Shown one piece after another: positions 1-13,252 of a DNA stretch of 64,000 bases (positions are counted from its first letter, which is position 1; every line of letters starts with the position of its first letter). The stretch comes from Litomosoides sigmodontis (taxonomy: Eukaryota; Nematoda; Chromadorea; Rhabditida; Onchocercidae): NCBI GenBank assembly GCA_963070105.1, contig OY718803.1, forward strand, positions 3,702,507 through 3,766,506, read 5' to 3'. A program made the position numbers and the translations under genes. The notes under the pieces are model-generated. The model was not told where the DNA came from. It saw nothing but the letters and a program-made list of their open reading frames with translations, and made no database searches.

Positions 1-335
1 TCACGCGGCGTATGAGGGAGGATAGTTAGAGAATTAGTGTTAGCAATTGCAGAAGTGAGTGTGAGCTGGGACGATAGATGAGGGGGAGGAGGTTAGTGTA
101 TGTATCAGTTGAGTCTTACTAATATGTTACTATCGCCGATTAGTAAGTTCATTCGGTACGTAGAAATAATTCGCTTATTGTTGTACTGAAATGATATGAT
201 ATGTTACGACGAGTGAGTTGCGGTGGCTGATAAAGAGTGCTGTCGCTCGCAGAGGATAGTTACTGGAGATTTGCGCACTATTTATTAATTTTTGAGAGTA
301 TAAATTAAATGATAACGCGACGTTATCGCTGATAA
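1..335. other. 5' flank of ero-1
   Basis: No exon is recognised here. The stretch directly precedes the ero-1 start codon, so it should hold its promoter and 5' UTR. I could not identify a defined promoter element or a trans-splice acceptor with confidence. Confidence 0.4.
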
Positions 336-3300
336 ATGGTTGCCACAAGACGAGTCCATTCGTTTGTGGTATTAGCGGCTACTTTTGTACTGCTACTGTT
401 GTGTTCGTTGGAGCGTACAGTTTGGGCGCAGTTTGAACCCAACAAGGAATGTTTTTGCAAATTAAAAGGAGCAATCGATGACTGTCGGTTAGTCAGCTAT
501 TGCTAAAAGTCGTTCAATCAATTAGCCTAAGAAAATTTGGAAAAAAAATTAAGAAAACCTAAACATTTATTTTCATTTCCCGCGTAGTATAGATGGGAGG
601 AATTCACATTTAAAGAAATTTTCAGGTAATTTGAACTTATAGCTTTATGTGATCGATATCGAAGTGAAACTCATTTTAGATGTACGACAGAAAGCATCGA
701 TGACTTCAACAACTATGAAGTGTATCCCATACTGCAGAAGCTCCTATCGCGTGATTTTTTCAGGTTTTACAAAGTGAGTTGCTATGAACTCAAATTTTGA
801 AATGCATTCTAAAAGATGGTAGAATGAAATAGAGACTGCTGTTTGAAAAAAGTTTGGTGTTGTGGATTTTTAAATTATTTTACTTTTTTAGGTTAATATG
901 GAAAAAACATGTCCATTCTGGCAAGATGATCGTCAGTGCTTGAGCAAGGAATGTGGCATTGGTTACTGCGATGATGAAGTTCCATCAGGCTTGAAACAAC
1001 CAGCCAGTATATCCGTGGTTCGTTCTGAGCTTAATAGGACTTCTTTAAAAAATGATTCTATTATAACTCAGATTGGTGGAATCGATTCAACTTGCAAAAG
1101 AGAAGAAAGCAATACGTTCGACCCGTTGGATACGACTCTAACGGAAGGTGATCGGCAGCAACTCAATGATATGGATTGGCACGACGATAATGAGCATAAA
1201 TTTTGTGACTTCGAGGGTTTGCGTTGTTGAGATCTTTTTGTAATCCTTTCTAAAATTGGTGTTTTTCGGAACACTTTTATGCAAGTTTCTCCATTTTCCA
1301 CGGATATTTAAAATACCATATACAGCATATATGGTTGGAATGCCATATGCTCGATGATAATCTTTCAATTACGAGTTTACTCTAACATTGTTTGCTGGTA
1401 GTATTTTGCTCATATTAGAATTATCTATTGAATTATCCAATTACAGGAATATGTGTTTCTTTCTTTTAGATGAAGGATCAGCAGATATGCATTACGTCGA
1501 CTTATCCAGAAATCCAGAACGATACACAGGTTACAAAGGTGATAGCGCACAGAAAGTGTGGACTTGTATTTACCAAGAGAATTGTTTCAAGTTAGTCGAA
1601 AAATAAGTTTTTAGATGAAACAGCATAGCAAAGTCAAATTTTTTATAATCTTTTTTAAGGTTTTTTTACAGTTTTGATTTTTCTGTTGTCTGTTTTGTAG
1701 CAATTACTGTTGTTTTATTTTAATCGAAATGTAAAACTAGATGCACTCATATACATCAGTAGTTAAATTCACATGCTTTTGTTTTTCAGACCAAATATGA
1801 AATTTGACAAAAATTTTCTTATTCATCCTAATTCATTTGGTAAGTTAATTTTTGTTGCATATATGGGATAGTTGAATTCTTTAGTGCATAAACTCATCAT
1901 GCTTTCTTTTCTAAATAGAAAATGTACAGTAGTGACCAGATTTGTTGCTTGTTATTTGCAGGATTGTGCTTTGAAAAACGCGTATTCTATCGTCTGATTT
2001 CGGGTCTACATTCTGCAATTACTATAGCAATCGCCTCCAACAGTTTTAAACCAAGTATGGGTTCTGCAAACTATAAAATATGAATGCCTCTGACTATGCA
2101 AACTTTGTCTCGTTCATTTCATTTATAAACCTTCAGTAACAGTGTTTGGTGATAAAATCTGTTTTACACAGGAGTGATTTAAAATCTACGATCTTTATAA
2201 GGTACATTTATCAAAACTTGCGGTACTGAAAAAGAAACAGAAAAAAAAACTAAAGAGGAATCATTTAGCACCTGTTACGAGAATGTTACAATGCTATAGG
2301 TATTGGTGAGGAGCGGTCATAGAATCTAATTCAGTGATTCATGAATTTTCTTTGCGTGTAGGTCCAGTTGGTTTTGGAGATGGAATTTGGTTCAGAAATA
2401 CGGAACTTTTCAAAGATCGATTCGGGACAAAATGGACACCAGAAGGACCACAAAGGCTGAAAAATGTTTATTTCGTCTATCTTCTTGAACTGAGAGCACT
2501 CGTAAAAGCAGCACCTTATTTTCGCAAGGAATTATTTTACACCGGGAATCCAAAGGTTTTTTTCGGATTTTGAAAGCCGAATGTCTTTTTTCTTGAAATT
2601 CAAAAAAATTCGAATGTTTTTTTCCGTAGCATGTAGTTAAAAGACGGGACGAATCATTAACGTATGGTTTAAAGCCATTTATTCTAGGATGATGCAGAAA
2701 CACGCAAAACAGTGGAAGAATTAATGGATACCTTGAAAAAATTCAATGATCCTTTCAACGAGACTGAAATGTTCACAGTAAGTTTGAGATATGTTAATGA
2801 AAACTTTAGAGAGCGATAGAACTACTATATCAAGACCGAGACTTCTTTCCATCTTTATGTTTCTGAGTGAGTTGTTGCATTTTGTCTTTGTTTAATTGGA
2901 TCGAGTACATGAAGTTCTACTGTTGGAAGTTTCTATGCTCTTGTTTACAGGGTGTTGAAGCAACGGCTCGAGAATTACGTGAAGAATTTCGTCAGCACTT
3001 TTTCAACATTTCACGAATAATGGATTGTGTCAGCTGCGACAAATGTCGTTTGTGGGGAAAACTACAGACACATGGAATGGGCACAGCGCTAAAAATTTTA
3101 TTTTCAGATTTGCCAACTTCTCATTATAAAACTCAAGATGGCATTGTTTATCCACCTTTCCAGTTAACGAGGTACAGTTTTTCGTGCATCTGTTTAAATT
3201 TTGCAATTTTTCATTCTTTCATGTTTAAAAATGGAAAACTTTTAATCTTCAGGGGTGGATAAACTGTAGGATGACCTAACTCATTATTATTCCCTTATTT

Positions 3301-3519
3301 AGAAACTTTTTCTTCATAGTACTGGTTTTTTTATTAAATCTGCCTATACACCATCAATACTACTCAATTTTCCGTGTAGAAGCTTTCCATGATTCACTTT
3401 CATTCATTTTAATAAATTCTTGTTCTTACAGGAATGAGGTCGTTTCGCTATTTCAAAGTTTCGGTAGGTATGCATCAAGTATCAGGGAAGTTGATGAATT
3501 CCGTCGTGCATTGTCTTAA
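336..3519 (+). CDS. ero-1: ERO1 ER thiol oxidase, complete 10-exon gene
   Basis: ERO1 is the FAD-dependent oxidase that re-oxidises protein disulfide isomerase in the ER lumen and passes electrons to oxygen. Exons: 336-487, 680-773, 892-1216, 1470-1590, 1790-1839, 1962-2054, 2362-2555, 2688-2777, 2951-3171, 3432-3519; 1428 nt, 475 residues, all phases agree. The first 35 or so residues form a signal peptide. The family motif ESIDDFNN follows the first Cys cluster. The shuttle pair is CX4C at about C103-C108 (CGIGYC), just before DEVPSG. The catalytic CX2CX2C is CVSCDKC at about residues 399-405. [27 protein letters not shown] and [10 protein letters not shown] match the conserved core. The length fits the family. 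The start at 336 is the first ATG ahead of a hydrophobic leader. No KDEL-like tail is present, as in other ERO1 proteins. Confidence 0.95.
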
Positions 3520-6003
3520 TTTTTCATTATTTATAACTTTTTGAAGTATGAAGGGTAGGATGCCCTATACTCTGGTTGTTAAATAGGTAATATTCAGATT
3601 TTTCCTTTGTAAATTTGTCTTGAAATTGATCAGTGGTGATAGGTATGCACTCGATTAGGCCATTTTTCACTTGTTTGCAATCACAATATAGTGTAAATAG
3701 CTGTAGTGGTAGCTATTTATTGTTTCATGGTATAATTTATAAAGCATAATTCAGTTCAGTGGCCTTAATTTGTCTACCATTTGCATTTGAGATGACTAAA
3801 AATTTCAAAACACGGTCTTTCTATATCCTCTGTCTTCTGCTTTAGGGAAAATGTAAATTGTTTTCGTTCCACAAAGCTTGAATTGCATTTATATAAGTTC
3901 ATTTTTTTGTTGTCACTTATTTAATAATTGCGAAGGACAGTAATCATTGTGTAGATAATAGAATTATTATTCCTTCCCATTATTGGTGTTGGCTAACATT
4001 TGGTAGGGAAGGAATAGTGGTTAAACCGTGGAAAGCAATACAATTTTCAAAGTTTATTTTGAAAAAGTTTATGTTTTATCATTTTCTGTCTTTTCGTCAT
4101 ATCCATCGTAAAAGCAATCACTCATTTTTCTTACGGGTGCTAGTGTTCAGAAGTTTGGAAATCTTCTGTTATTATTCTCCTTGGAAGCTTTAATTTGGTT
4201 ATTTCTAATTGATTAACTTTATTCATCTCTAATGTGTTTATCATGTAAATATCATATGCCATGTGGAGTCATCGAATTTTAAATATAACGATCGGCATTT
4301 TCGTTGCATCATCTCGTTATTATTTGTAACAGAGGTTTTAATGCTGGAATTTGAAACGAACTTAATGGGAAAGCTGCGCAACATCTCAGATTTGGGTTTC
4401 GACATTTTAAGGATATTCTGTACAGCTGGTTTCACACGCAATATATTTACTCATTAATTTATTTAGATAGATAAGTTATAATTAAAATTAGTGAAACGAG
4501 CAGGAATGAAACGTCATGTCAGCAAAATAATGGCAGAAGCACTTAGTGAACAAACACTGTAGTAAGACCAGGTGACGTAAGTTAGTCAAAAAATTGACTG
4601 TACTAAGCATCGAAACAGCGATGAAGATAGTTATGAGTAACGTAGACAACTAAATTGGATATTTTCGTGAGAAATAGTGTGAGTAAATAAAGATTTGTGT
4701 GCAGTAGTAACTGCTAGAAAATGGGCGATAGTGGGAGGGTTGTGTCGTCGTGTTTACATACCTTTATATGGTCGTAGGGAAACTCTGTTTACAAATCGTG
4801 GTCTGCAGGAAATATTAGACGGTCATTGCAAATAGGCTTACTTTGCCTTCTTGCGCAGAATGTTCGTCTTAATTAGGGTTGTGCAAATAGTTGTCGACCT
4901 TTAAAGGATACGTGAAAGAAGTGACTCAAGACGGATGCGAATGCGAGGCGAGTAGAAGCTACGAGATGGTGTGGGGAATTAAGACTTGTTTGTGCTGAAG
5001 AAAATAGGATCACTAAGGTTTATGTGGAGACGTGATATTCTATACATTACGCTGACCTTTCTGAAGTTTTGCTATGACAAAGCTCTTGTGGATTGCTTTC
5101 GTTTGGAAATGCTTGCATTACTGACTGCTAAAACGATTTGTGCAGGAAACAACTGGCACAATGTGTTTTGCAATCGGTGCCGTTCGTTTGCTATCGTCGG
5201 ATAAGTTGATTCAGATGGTCTGAAAATACGCATCCATAGAAATTTCAAAGTACAAGCAAGTGAAATAGAAATATTTTCTAAACTCTGCAAAAAAGATGTT
5301 CGGAATAGTTCGAGTTAGTCTTCTACGAATTGCTAATATGAAATGAGTGGCTTCCTTGCCTTATTAAGCTCAATTTCGATTCGCTCCAGAAAGCTGTCGA
5401 TGGAGTGAGGAAATGCGAACATCTGATAGTTTGCGTTCCACAAACATCGCTCGGCGAGGTGGTCGAATTTGGAGTGACGATAGCCCATCCTCACGTACAT
5501 TGAGACATGATCCTTTGGCTGGAACTATGCTGCTATTGAAACGTTTCAAATCAATTGAAATTAAAAATCTTTAAAAGATCTACGAGGAACTTCAGTTAAC
5601 AACAACTGGGGTATATCGTTTAGTCTAGGTGTTCGCAAGATTAGTATGATTCGAGGTCAATCCAATTGTCGTAAAAGTGAAAACGAATTCCTTCTGTGTT
5701 TCACTGTTCATTATGTGTTCATTTTTTCCAAGGAAATTTTGTATGGAAAGTGGCAAGAAATAATAATCAATCAGAATTCGTCAACTCAATTCTCAATCAT
5801 TTTGTTGGAGAAAAGAAGACAAGTAATTAATTAAACTAAGTGAGATACAATGAATTAACTATGAAGACAAGGGAATTTAGCATGCTTTGGGTTCTGAATT
5901 TCTTTTTTGAATTATACTCTGAATTTCAGCATTTTCTAAAATAATATTCTATTTTCAATAAATTCTTTCTTACTGCATTTTTCGATCGCAAGAAAAAGAG
6001 GAA
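3520..6003. other. Intergenic region between ero-1 and the Regnase gene
   Basis: The two flanking genes converge on this stretch, so it contains both 3' UTRs. It is AT-rich and I see no recognised gene, apart from the short coding-like frame at 5413-5574 listed separately. Confidence 0.5.
5413..5574 (+). CDS. Short coding-like frame, unassigned
   Basis: A frame of 53 residues runs from ATG 5413 to TAA 5574, and it stays open upstream to about 5368. It is rich in Arg, Ser and Asp (for example RRGGRIWSDDSPSSRTLRHD) and its codon choice looks less AT-biased than the surroundings. It could be an isolated exon of a plus-strand gene. However, the minus strand is also open over much of the same interval, and I found no clear partner exon. 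I do not recognise the sequence, and chance openness is a real alternative. Confidence 0.22.
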   Translation: MRTSDSLRSTNIARRGGRIWSDDSPSSRTLRHDPLAGTMLLLKRFKSIEIKNL

Positions 6004-9000
6004 TTAAAAGTAATTTGAAAGAAACATACCAATCGGATAGGGCAAACCGACGTATGGATAGGACGTGCAATGAGTAGGAAGCGTTGCGATACGATTGTAA
6101 CCGTACGACGTTGCAGGTGGATTACATTGGTTAGAGATGCTAAAGCTGGAGAAGAAGATGAGAAGAAATCATTTTAGGTAAATGATTTGATGAGATGAAG
6201 TTTCGATTTTAATGAGCTCGACCTGGTGGCAATGGGAGATTCTGAGGAAATACAGTTGTTGTTTTTTGTTGGTTGCTAGCAACAGAAAGTTGAGGTTGTG
6301 GTGGAGGAAGTAAAGGTTTCGCTGCTGTTGCTTTCTTCTCACCATAATTTAATGATTCCCGCATCGGTCCCTGAAATTTAAGCTTTAACTTCAAAATTCC
6401 ACTGCAAAAAGTTACTAAGATAGAAACCTGGAGCAGTTTACCTTATCATCGTCATACATGTCATTTTCTCCGATGTCGGTGTATTTAAATTTTCTGTTCG
6501 AACGACTGTTTGATGATCGTTGATACTTTCACGACTTGCCGTTGATCGAGGTGCGCCTGGAAATGTATGTTCGATTGAAATTATTGATGCAACTATTTCA
6601 AAATGAAAGGGATACTTAGCCAATCTATCTCTTACTACGGATATCGGCAATAGAAATTTCATTTTTAAAGTACTTAAAAATTTTTGAAAAATAGAAACAC
6701 AAGGTTATCCATCACTACGTGTCAATTTTTTCTGTGCTGCCGAATTTTCTAGATGTAATCGAGGAATTATTGAACAAAATAGGAACTTACAAAAAGGGCA
6801 AAGGGCAGAATGTTTTTTCATTCTAGGAAAAACATCTGAAAAGGAAGGTCAATCAAACAAGCAGGTGGAAAGAAGCTGTCTTCGTTCTTTTTCCTTCATC
6901 AATCGATCCGCAACGCTGATATGAATACCGTTTGGTCTTTCCGGATGATTATATCTGAGGAAATGTTACAGTAATTAAATGAATATTTTTCCTTTCATAT
7001 AAGCAACTTTTAATTTTCTTTTTAAATTTTTAAAAATTTCAGACTTCTTCAATTATTTACACATTGCATCAAATCTTACTTGCATTTGTTCCCATAGGTG
7101 CATCTTCGCGCGTATGGACAAACCTGGGACTGAGATTGTCCATTTCTCTTCGTCAAGAATTGCTCCAACTTTGGTCCATGTCTTCCAAGTAGATCATCGG
7201 GTGGCATGAACCTTGCAAAAACAAAAAAAAACTTTGGAATTTTTACAAAACGGAAATATCGCACTTTGCAGCATAAATATTACATGAATAGGAACATAAG
7301 GTATTAATTACTTTGTTAAAATTTTTCTTAGAAATTCTGCACTAAGAAATTTCTATATGAAATTTGATTACAGGAAAATCTGTTTGATAATGAAAATCAA
7401 AATTTTGGAACAATTGCAATTACAAGGAGATAAATTGGAAGACAGTAATTAGAAGAATATTAATTTCATACAGCCATAGAATTCATTTTACTCGAAAATT
7501 TTTTCCACCAAAACTTCGAAGTTACTACCAGAGAAATGACTATTAATTTGCCCACAGAAATGACCACTTACAATGGTCACAAGTTGATAGTGCGCGAAAT
7601 TACTGAAAAGCTACAAGACAAAATCGTACTTCCCACCAACGAATGAGTACATTAGAAGCCTCTCATCGACCAATGTACGATAGCGCGGGTTTTCTTTGAT
7701 CAATTCCCATTACTTACTATTACTGCATCTTTTCTTCTGTTGTTTTTAGGATATATCGGTCATCGTGGCACACAATTCGACGTCTATTAATGCGACGTGA
7801 TGGCGTCCACACCTATAAGTTACTGCCACCTTTATTCATATTAAATTTTAAAGTAATATCACAATTTTCATCATAATTCAGACTTTCATCAGCACTTTCT
7901 AAAAATTTTTAAAATAACTAACTGGTAGCGTAAAATAGGAAAAACTTTAAATGATTGCAAGCTTTAGTGATGACAAAAGAAAGGTAGATTCTTTTACAAT
8001 TACCTGGAATTTCAAGGTCCAAGTAGCACCTCAAACACCTCTCGATATTGTTATCATTTAGCGAAAGATGTTTTCTTGGAGATTTTTTCGGGATTTTCAG
8101 GATACTTACTACTTACTAGGACATTTTCCTTTTCCAGCTCGAACAGTATGCTCTGATCTGCGATTGGACAATCTGAACGAGCTGTTTCACGTCGAAATTG
8201 TGGGACGAAAACAATAAAATCTGTATGACCACGATTGCCAAAAAATTCCACACATTCACGTGTACCACGACAAGAAAATACTCCCTTACGACTATGTCTA
8301 AGAATTTCCGTCACTTACGCTTATACAACTAAACTGATAGCTTTAAAAAGAGAAATTTTTCCTGACAATACAAGCAGCTCTGGTAAGGTTTTCAAAAATA
8401 AAAACGTGGATTCTACCCAGTAAAATATTCATATGGAACACAAAGTTCTCGAAGTGTTCAATCTAAAGGTGTATATAATCTATCACTGTTGAAAAGGTAA
8501 AATGTTAAAAATGTGAATTCAAATGAGGTCGGTGCATGAGAGATTAATGAAACAAACGTCATTGCAACATTGGAATCATCGATAACGATACTGCGAAGTT
8601 CGCTTGCAGACGCTTGCGCGCCTGGTCGTCTATTTTCACTCACTTTCCAACCACGACCTATCATCATTCCAGGATCAGCTGATCAAGTATCTGATCCTAA
8701 ATACGCTTATCACTTTACTGCGGGTGTGACAAAATCTTATCAATTCAAATGCATGCGGGACGTTTCCACTCCGTTTACTTCCCACCTCGAAGATGTTCAA
8801 ATTCGGACTCCTCCGTGTTCACTTCGTACATATGTACCAACTCGTTTTTTGAAAGAACGCTAAACCAAACTGATAGCAATCATTCTAAAGTTTGAAATTC
8901 CATCTCTTTATGAGAAGAGTGAATCGCAGAAAAATTGAGTACAAAAATACAGGTTTGCAGGCGCTACATTTTAATCTAATAGAAGCGGCAGTTGTCCGGT

Positions 9001-9131
9001 ACCGAATAAATTGCCCACCTGACTGATTGCTCTTCGACGGAACTGTCCTGTATCACCGGAACAACTGCTCCGTTGGAAATCCATCGCAAATACGAGTGTT
9101 TGCTGATGTTTGCAGTTAACTGACATTGCAT
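6004..9131 (-). CDS. rege-1: Regnase-1/REGE-1-like endoribonuclease (PIN/NYN plus CCCH finger), frame broken in catalytic exon
   Basis: Regnases cut target mRNA 3' UTR stem-loops; C. elegans REGE-1 controls fat storage this way. Exons, minus strand: 9131-9019, 8859-8786, 8678-8558, 8297-8117, 7812-7630, 7211-7080, 6954-6859, about 6505-6442, 6370-6223 and 6145-6004; the last three are less certain. The PIN core reads ELRSIVIDDSNVAM, HSRKGVFSCRG, HTDFIVFVPQFRRE, then TPSRR and IVCHDDRYIL, which carries the catalytic Asp pair. RLLMYSFVGGK joins FMPPDDLLGRHGP across a splice. The finger is CPYARRCTYGNKCKYNH, C-X5-C-X5-C-X3-H, followed by HPERPNG. The usual IDGSNVA is IDDSNVA here. In the exon 7812-7630 the frame shifts after ILK and again before LIKENP, so a normal protein cannot be read without about two extra bases. 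The C-terminal exon 6145-6004 reads well in a frame that does not match the preceding donor phase. Start at 9131 is inferred from phase agreement of the first three exons. Confidence 0.82.
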
Positions 9132-12100
9132 GTCAGTGATGTAGGAATTCTCGTAGTTGCAGTTAAATATTGCAAATTAATGATTCTAAAGTGAAATCAC
9201 TAAATTTATCATACTTATTATATCTTACCATTTGACGTGAGAATTTGATCATACAAAAGCATTTGCAGGGACAGAAGGCACAATGAATAGTTTTGAAATT
9301 CTCTCAAGCAGTAAATCATATTTGCCAAGACGGCAAAAATGGCTAAGTACACATAGAAAAGAGAAATTGGGTAGGAATGAAAGGAAGCCTGCAACTTCCC
9401 TGCACTCAAAGTAGCTGATGTGCTGCGTGATACAATCACCTGTATTTTCACTGTGACAAAATTCTATTTGCTATTAAATAGGATAATTTGTGGAGCGAAA
9501 GGAGGAATGGATTGAGTGGGGCAGACAGATCCGATCCATCATTGTTTGCACTAGCAGGTTCTAGTTCCAGTGCGCGATTGCAAATTAAAATCGCCTAGGG
9601 GACATCCTCATTGCTTAACAATTGATAAAACAACAGCAAGGATGGCGGTAGTAGTTCGGTAATAGCACTGTGTGAAGCATTTTGCTGCGAAAAATGCATT
9701 TGATTTTCACTAATTAAGTGTTCCTTCCATCAAAGGTAGAGGAGGGGCGGTAAGGGGGAGAGAGGGGATGAGGAACGTAGTAGTAGGCCACCGTTACCTA
9801 AGACACCAGTTTTTGCAAGCATTGCTCTATCCATCCGGGCAGGTTTATTTCGCTCGAACTGAGGATGAGGGAAAGGGCAAATTTCGGAGGGTACCGATTA
9901 ACATTGGGATTTGTGTTAATACAGCATCACGGAATTGCTCACTTCTATACTGCCTCTATTACTGTTTCGCGTAGCGCACTTCACACACTAGCGATTTAAG
10001 AAATTTTTTTTCTTTTGAAGAAATACTCGTTCGAATAACAAATGAGTGGTGTCCTTGCAGCTTTTTGTTGCCATCGGTGAAACAGTGATTGAAGAAAAAA
10101 CAAACAAGAGAAAATCGTCTGAGATGAAAATCATTAATTAACTGATTATGCACTGATTACATAAGAGACTTAAACCCGAACAGTCCTTCGTTTTATTAAA
10201 AAGAAACAACGAACTGCTTGGATAATTAAGTAAAAGAGGAAATAATAAAGCGATATTGAAAAATGTTTCCTCTTAATTTATATTAAAAATTAAACGATTT
10301 ATTGTAAATTAATAAATTGCTTTCGAAAATTAAATAGAACAAATAATCTTAATTTCGTCTAAATTACGAAAAGTGCGATAAGTTAATTATGATAATTTAG
10401 AGACAACGTTTTTTCAAAACTAACAACTATTTTTTACAGCTTGCAGTAGTTTTGTAAGTTACAATAATGTAATTTCAGTAGCAGTGATGCCTTTCCCGAA
10501 TATTTAAATGTCCAACCGAAGTAAATTTTATCTCCTTTAAGCATTTAATAAAGCAAAAGTAATATTTTCACAGCAGCGGATGATTTTAAAATACTCCTCT
10601 GATCTCTTCCTCGTTTCCACCGAGCTGAAATGTAGCCGGCATTATAAGCTTAGTAAATCCATGCTGATCGTATTCATCAACTTATTACTATTAGTAATTG
10701 ATATCTATCAGTGAGTGATGGAAAAAAGAAGCATTTACTCCAAAATATTCAATCATTGGTAATCGCATGAGTAGCATTTTTAGAGAAATTAATCGAAATT
10801 TTTTCAAAATTTCATTACAATTTATAGGAAAGAAAAAGAAGGAAGGAAAATTGATACTAAATTTTGATATTTCATCACTTATAAAACAAGAATATCTGAG
10901 ACAAAAGAGTTGTTCGAAATGCCACTGTGCGCCACGCTTGGTGAAGGACGGGTACGTTGAAGGTAGAAAGTGATGATTGCGATTTAATTCAGCTGATCAA
11001 TTGTGACACCAAATTTCAAGGTAGGAAAGGGAAAGATGAACGGAAAGGAGGCTGTAGCAAGCAGCTGACAATAAGTTACCAAATTTAAAAAAAAAACAGG
11101 AAGAGAATTGCTATGATTAGAAATAAGACCTGTTCTTATACAATTTCATTTTTATTTATAGCGCTTCTTTTTTTCTTTTTTTTTGACGAACGCCACTTTT
11201 AATTCAAAATATTTACGCAATAATGCTGCAATAATGTTGAATACAACAATAATCATTGATAATATTACAAGAGATAAAGGGAGGGAGAGCGAGGGAGAGA
11301 GAAAAAAACAGGAAGATGTTAAAAAAAAATAAAGCATCATTGTCGCATACGTCATTGCGTACGTTGCGTTGTGAATATACACATAATTTCATATGTGAAG
11401 ATTTGTATTAAAAACTTACGATGCTTACTGAAAGTTTGACAGATCTTATTTGTGCTAACTAACACTGTTTATATTTAATTCAAAATTTCCAAATATATAA
11501 AATTAACGGAAATCAAATTTTAATATGTCACTAATAGTTTAAACTTTATCTTAGCTAGTCGAATTGTTCAATGATCGTAGAATTTTTGCGTTCATTTTAG
11601 TTAATAAATTCAGTTAAATGGAAATTGAAATATGAGTTGCAATAAGAGCTATCGTTTTTTTTCGCTTTTCGCATTTTGCATATATTTCATCGATTGAGAA
11701 AGAGCTGTCATCAACGATCACAATTCTTCAATGATTTTTAATAATAATCGCAATAAGTCATAGCGATCATAAATTTATCTTCATTATTTGCGAATTGTTG
11801 AATTTTACGATTTGCAATAAATTAATTATGTCAAAAGCAAAGATTTAATAACGAATTTTTATGAATATCAACTAATATTCTGATCGCGAGCGATATGGAT
11901 CAGAGATAAATCCAATTTTAATATGCGAGCGATATTGTCTAGAGAAATTCAACTTTTAAGCTATTTGCTTTTCACTTTTGGTTTTTTTCATCCTTATCAC
12001 TTCCAAACATTATCTTCATAACAATCGTAGCTTTTCTCCCTCTGTACCATGACGATGCTAAGTACTAAGCACTGAGTTATCTTTTGCTTTTTAGACGAGA

Positions 12101-12527
12101 CATTTTTCATTAAAAAATCGACACGCAAAATTTTTCAGGTGAAATAATAACAGGTACGATAATTAGGATAGAAACAGTTCTGCATTAATAAAAAGGAATT
12201 CCTCAAGTGTCATTGGACATTATTATTATTGTTGTTGTTATCGTTACACTAACGTTCTTTTTCTTTTTTTAAGATCTTCAAATATTAACTAATTTTCGAA
12301 ATTTCTTTGAAGTCTATTAAAAATCAGGAAGTAAAAGTGATCGGAACGTTAGAACAAATATTAAAAGTAGGAAATGTTTCAGAAACCTTTCAGAAAATAA
12401 TTTCGCTCAACTAATCAATCAGTTACATATTCATTTTTCCAATTACAATGGAAATTTACACAAAACTGAATTGAAAACTGCAATACTGCAGAGAGTACAA
12501 TGGAAATGCAATGTGCAGGAAGGAAAA

Positions 12528-12594
12528 AATTTTAATTGTCACTCTCTACCACCTCTCTAGCGGGAGAGAGAGAAAACGAGTCACAATTAAAATT
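12528..12594. repeat. Inverted repeat with purine/pyrimidine loop
   Basis: Two perfect 12-base arms, AATTTTAATTGT at 12528-12539 and its reverse complement at 12583-12594, flank a segment with CTCTCT and GAGAGAGA stretches that can also pair. Together they could fold into a hairpin of about 67 bases. No terminal duplication or transposase was seen. Confidence 0.55.
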
Positions 12595-13252
12595 GTAAAT
12601 TTTAACAAAATGAAAAAATTACTTTGCTCACTGATTACCTGTAGCAATATAAGTACTGTAATCACTGATCACTCGAATGATTGAAGAAATAAGCATGAAA
12701 TTTTTGATAAATTGAAACAAAATTCCATCCTTTATTTTATATTTGACGAAAGTAATTTATCCACTAAGTTTTTTAATTTTTTTTCTTTTTTCGGAATTTA
12801 GGTAAAGAAATAAATAGAAGTACACATTGTCAGCGGAAACTATCAAATCTGTTTAGCATATCATTGATAATAGCACAATTACATATCTGCACAGATTATG
12901 TGTGTGACTTCCATCGATCAAACCGACTGTAATTTTAATTTTTGAAATTTCCTGGCTAATTAAATAACGCGCAAAGAGGATTGATTGACTTACTTAACTT
13001 TGCAAATATGCGTGAATGTCTCGCATGCATGAATTACACAAAGTGAAAAAAAGCACTAAAATAGCATTACTTTTCTTTTATCGTTGAAATTTGCTACGTT
13101 GCTACTACGTATACACACACACACGCACGCATCGCTATGCGATTCATTTAAATGCAAAATGATTGCACGCATAAAGCATGCATCATTTCATTGGTAAAAC
13201 TTCCCCCTTCCCCCGTTCTCTTTCAAAAAAACAAATACTTCCTTATTTTCAG

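Noticed and set aside
8570..8863. 97-codon plus-strand frame
   Set aside because: It lies antisense to two Regnase exons (8859-8786 and 8678-8558) whose phases and homology are better supported.
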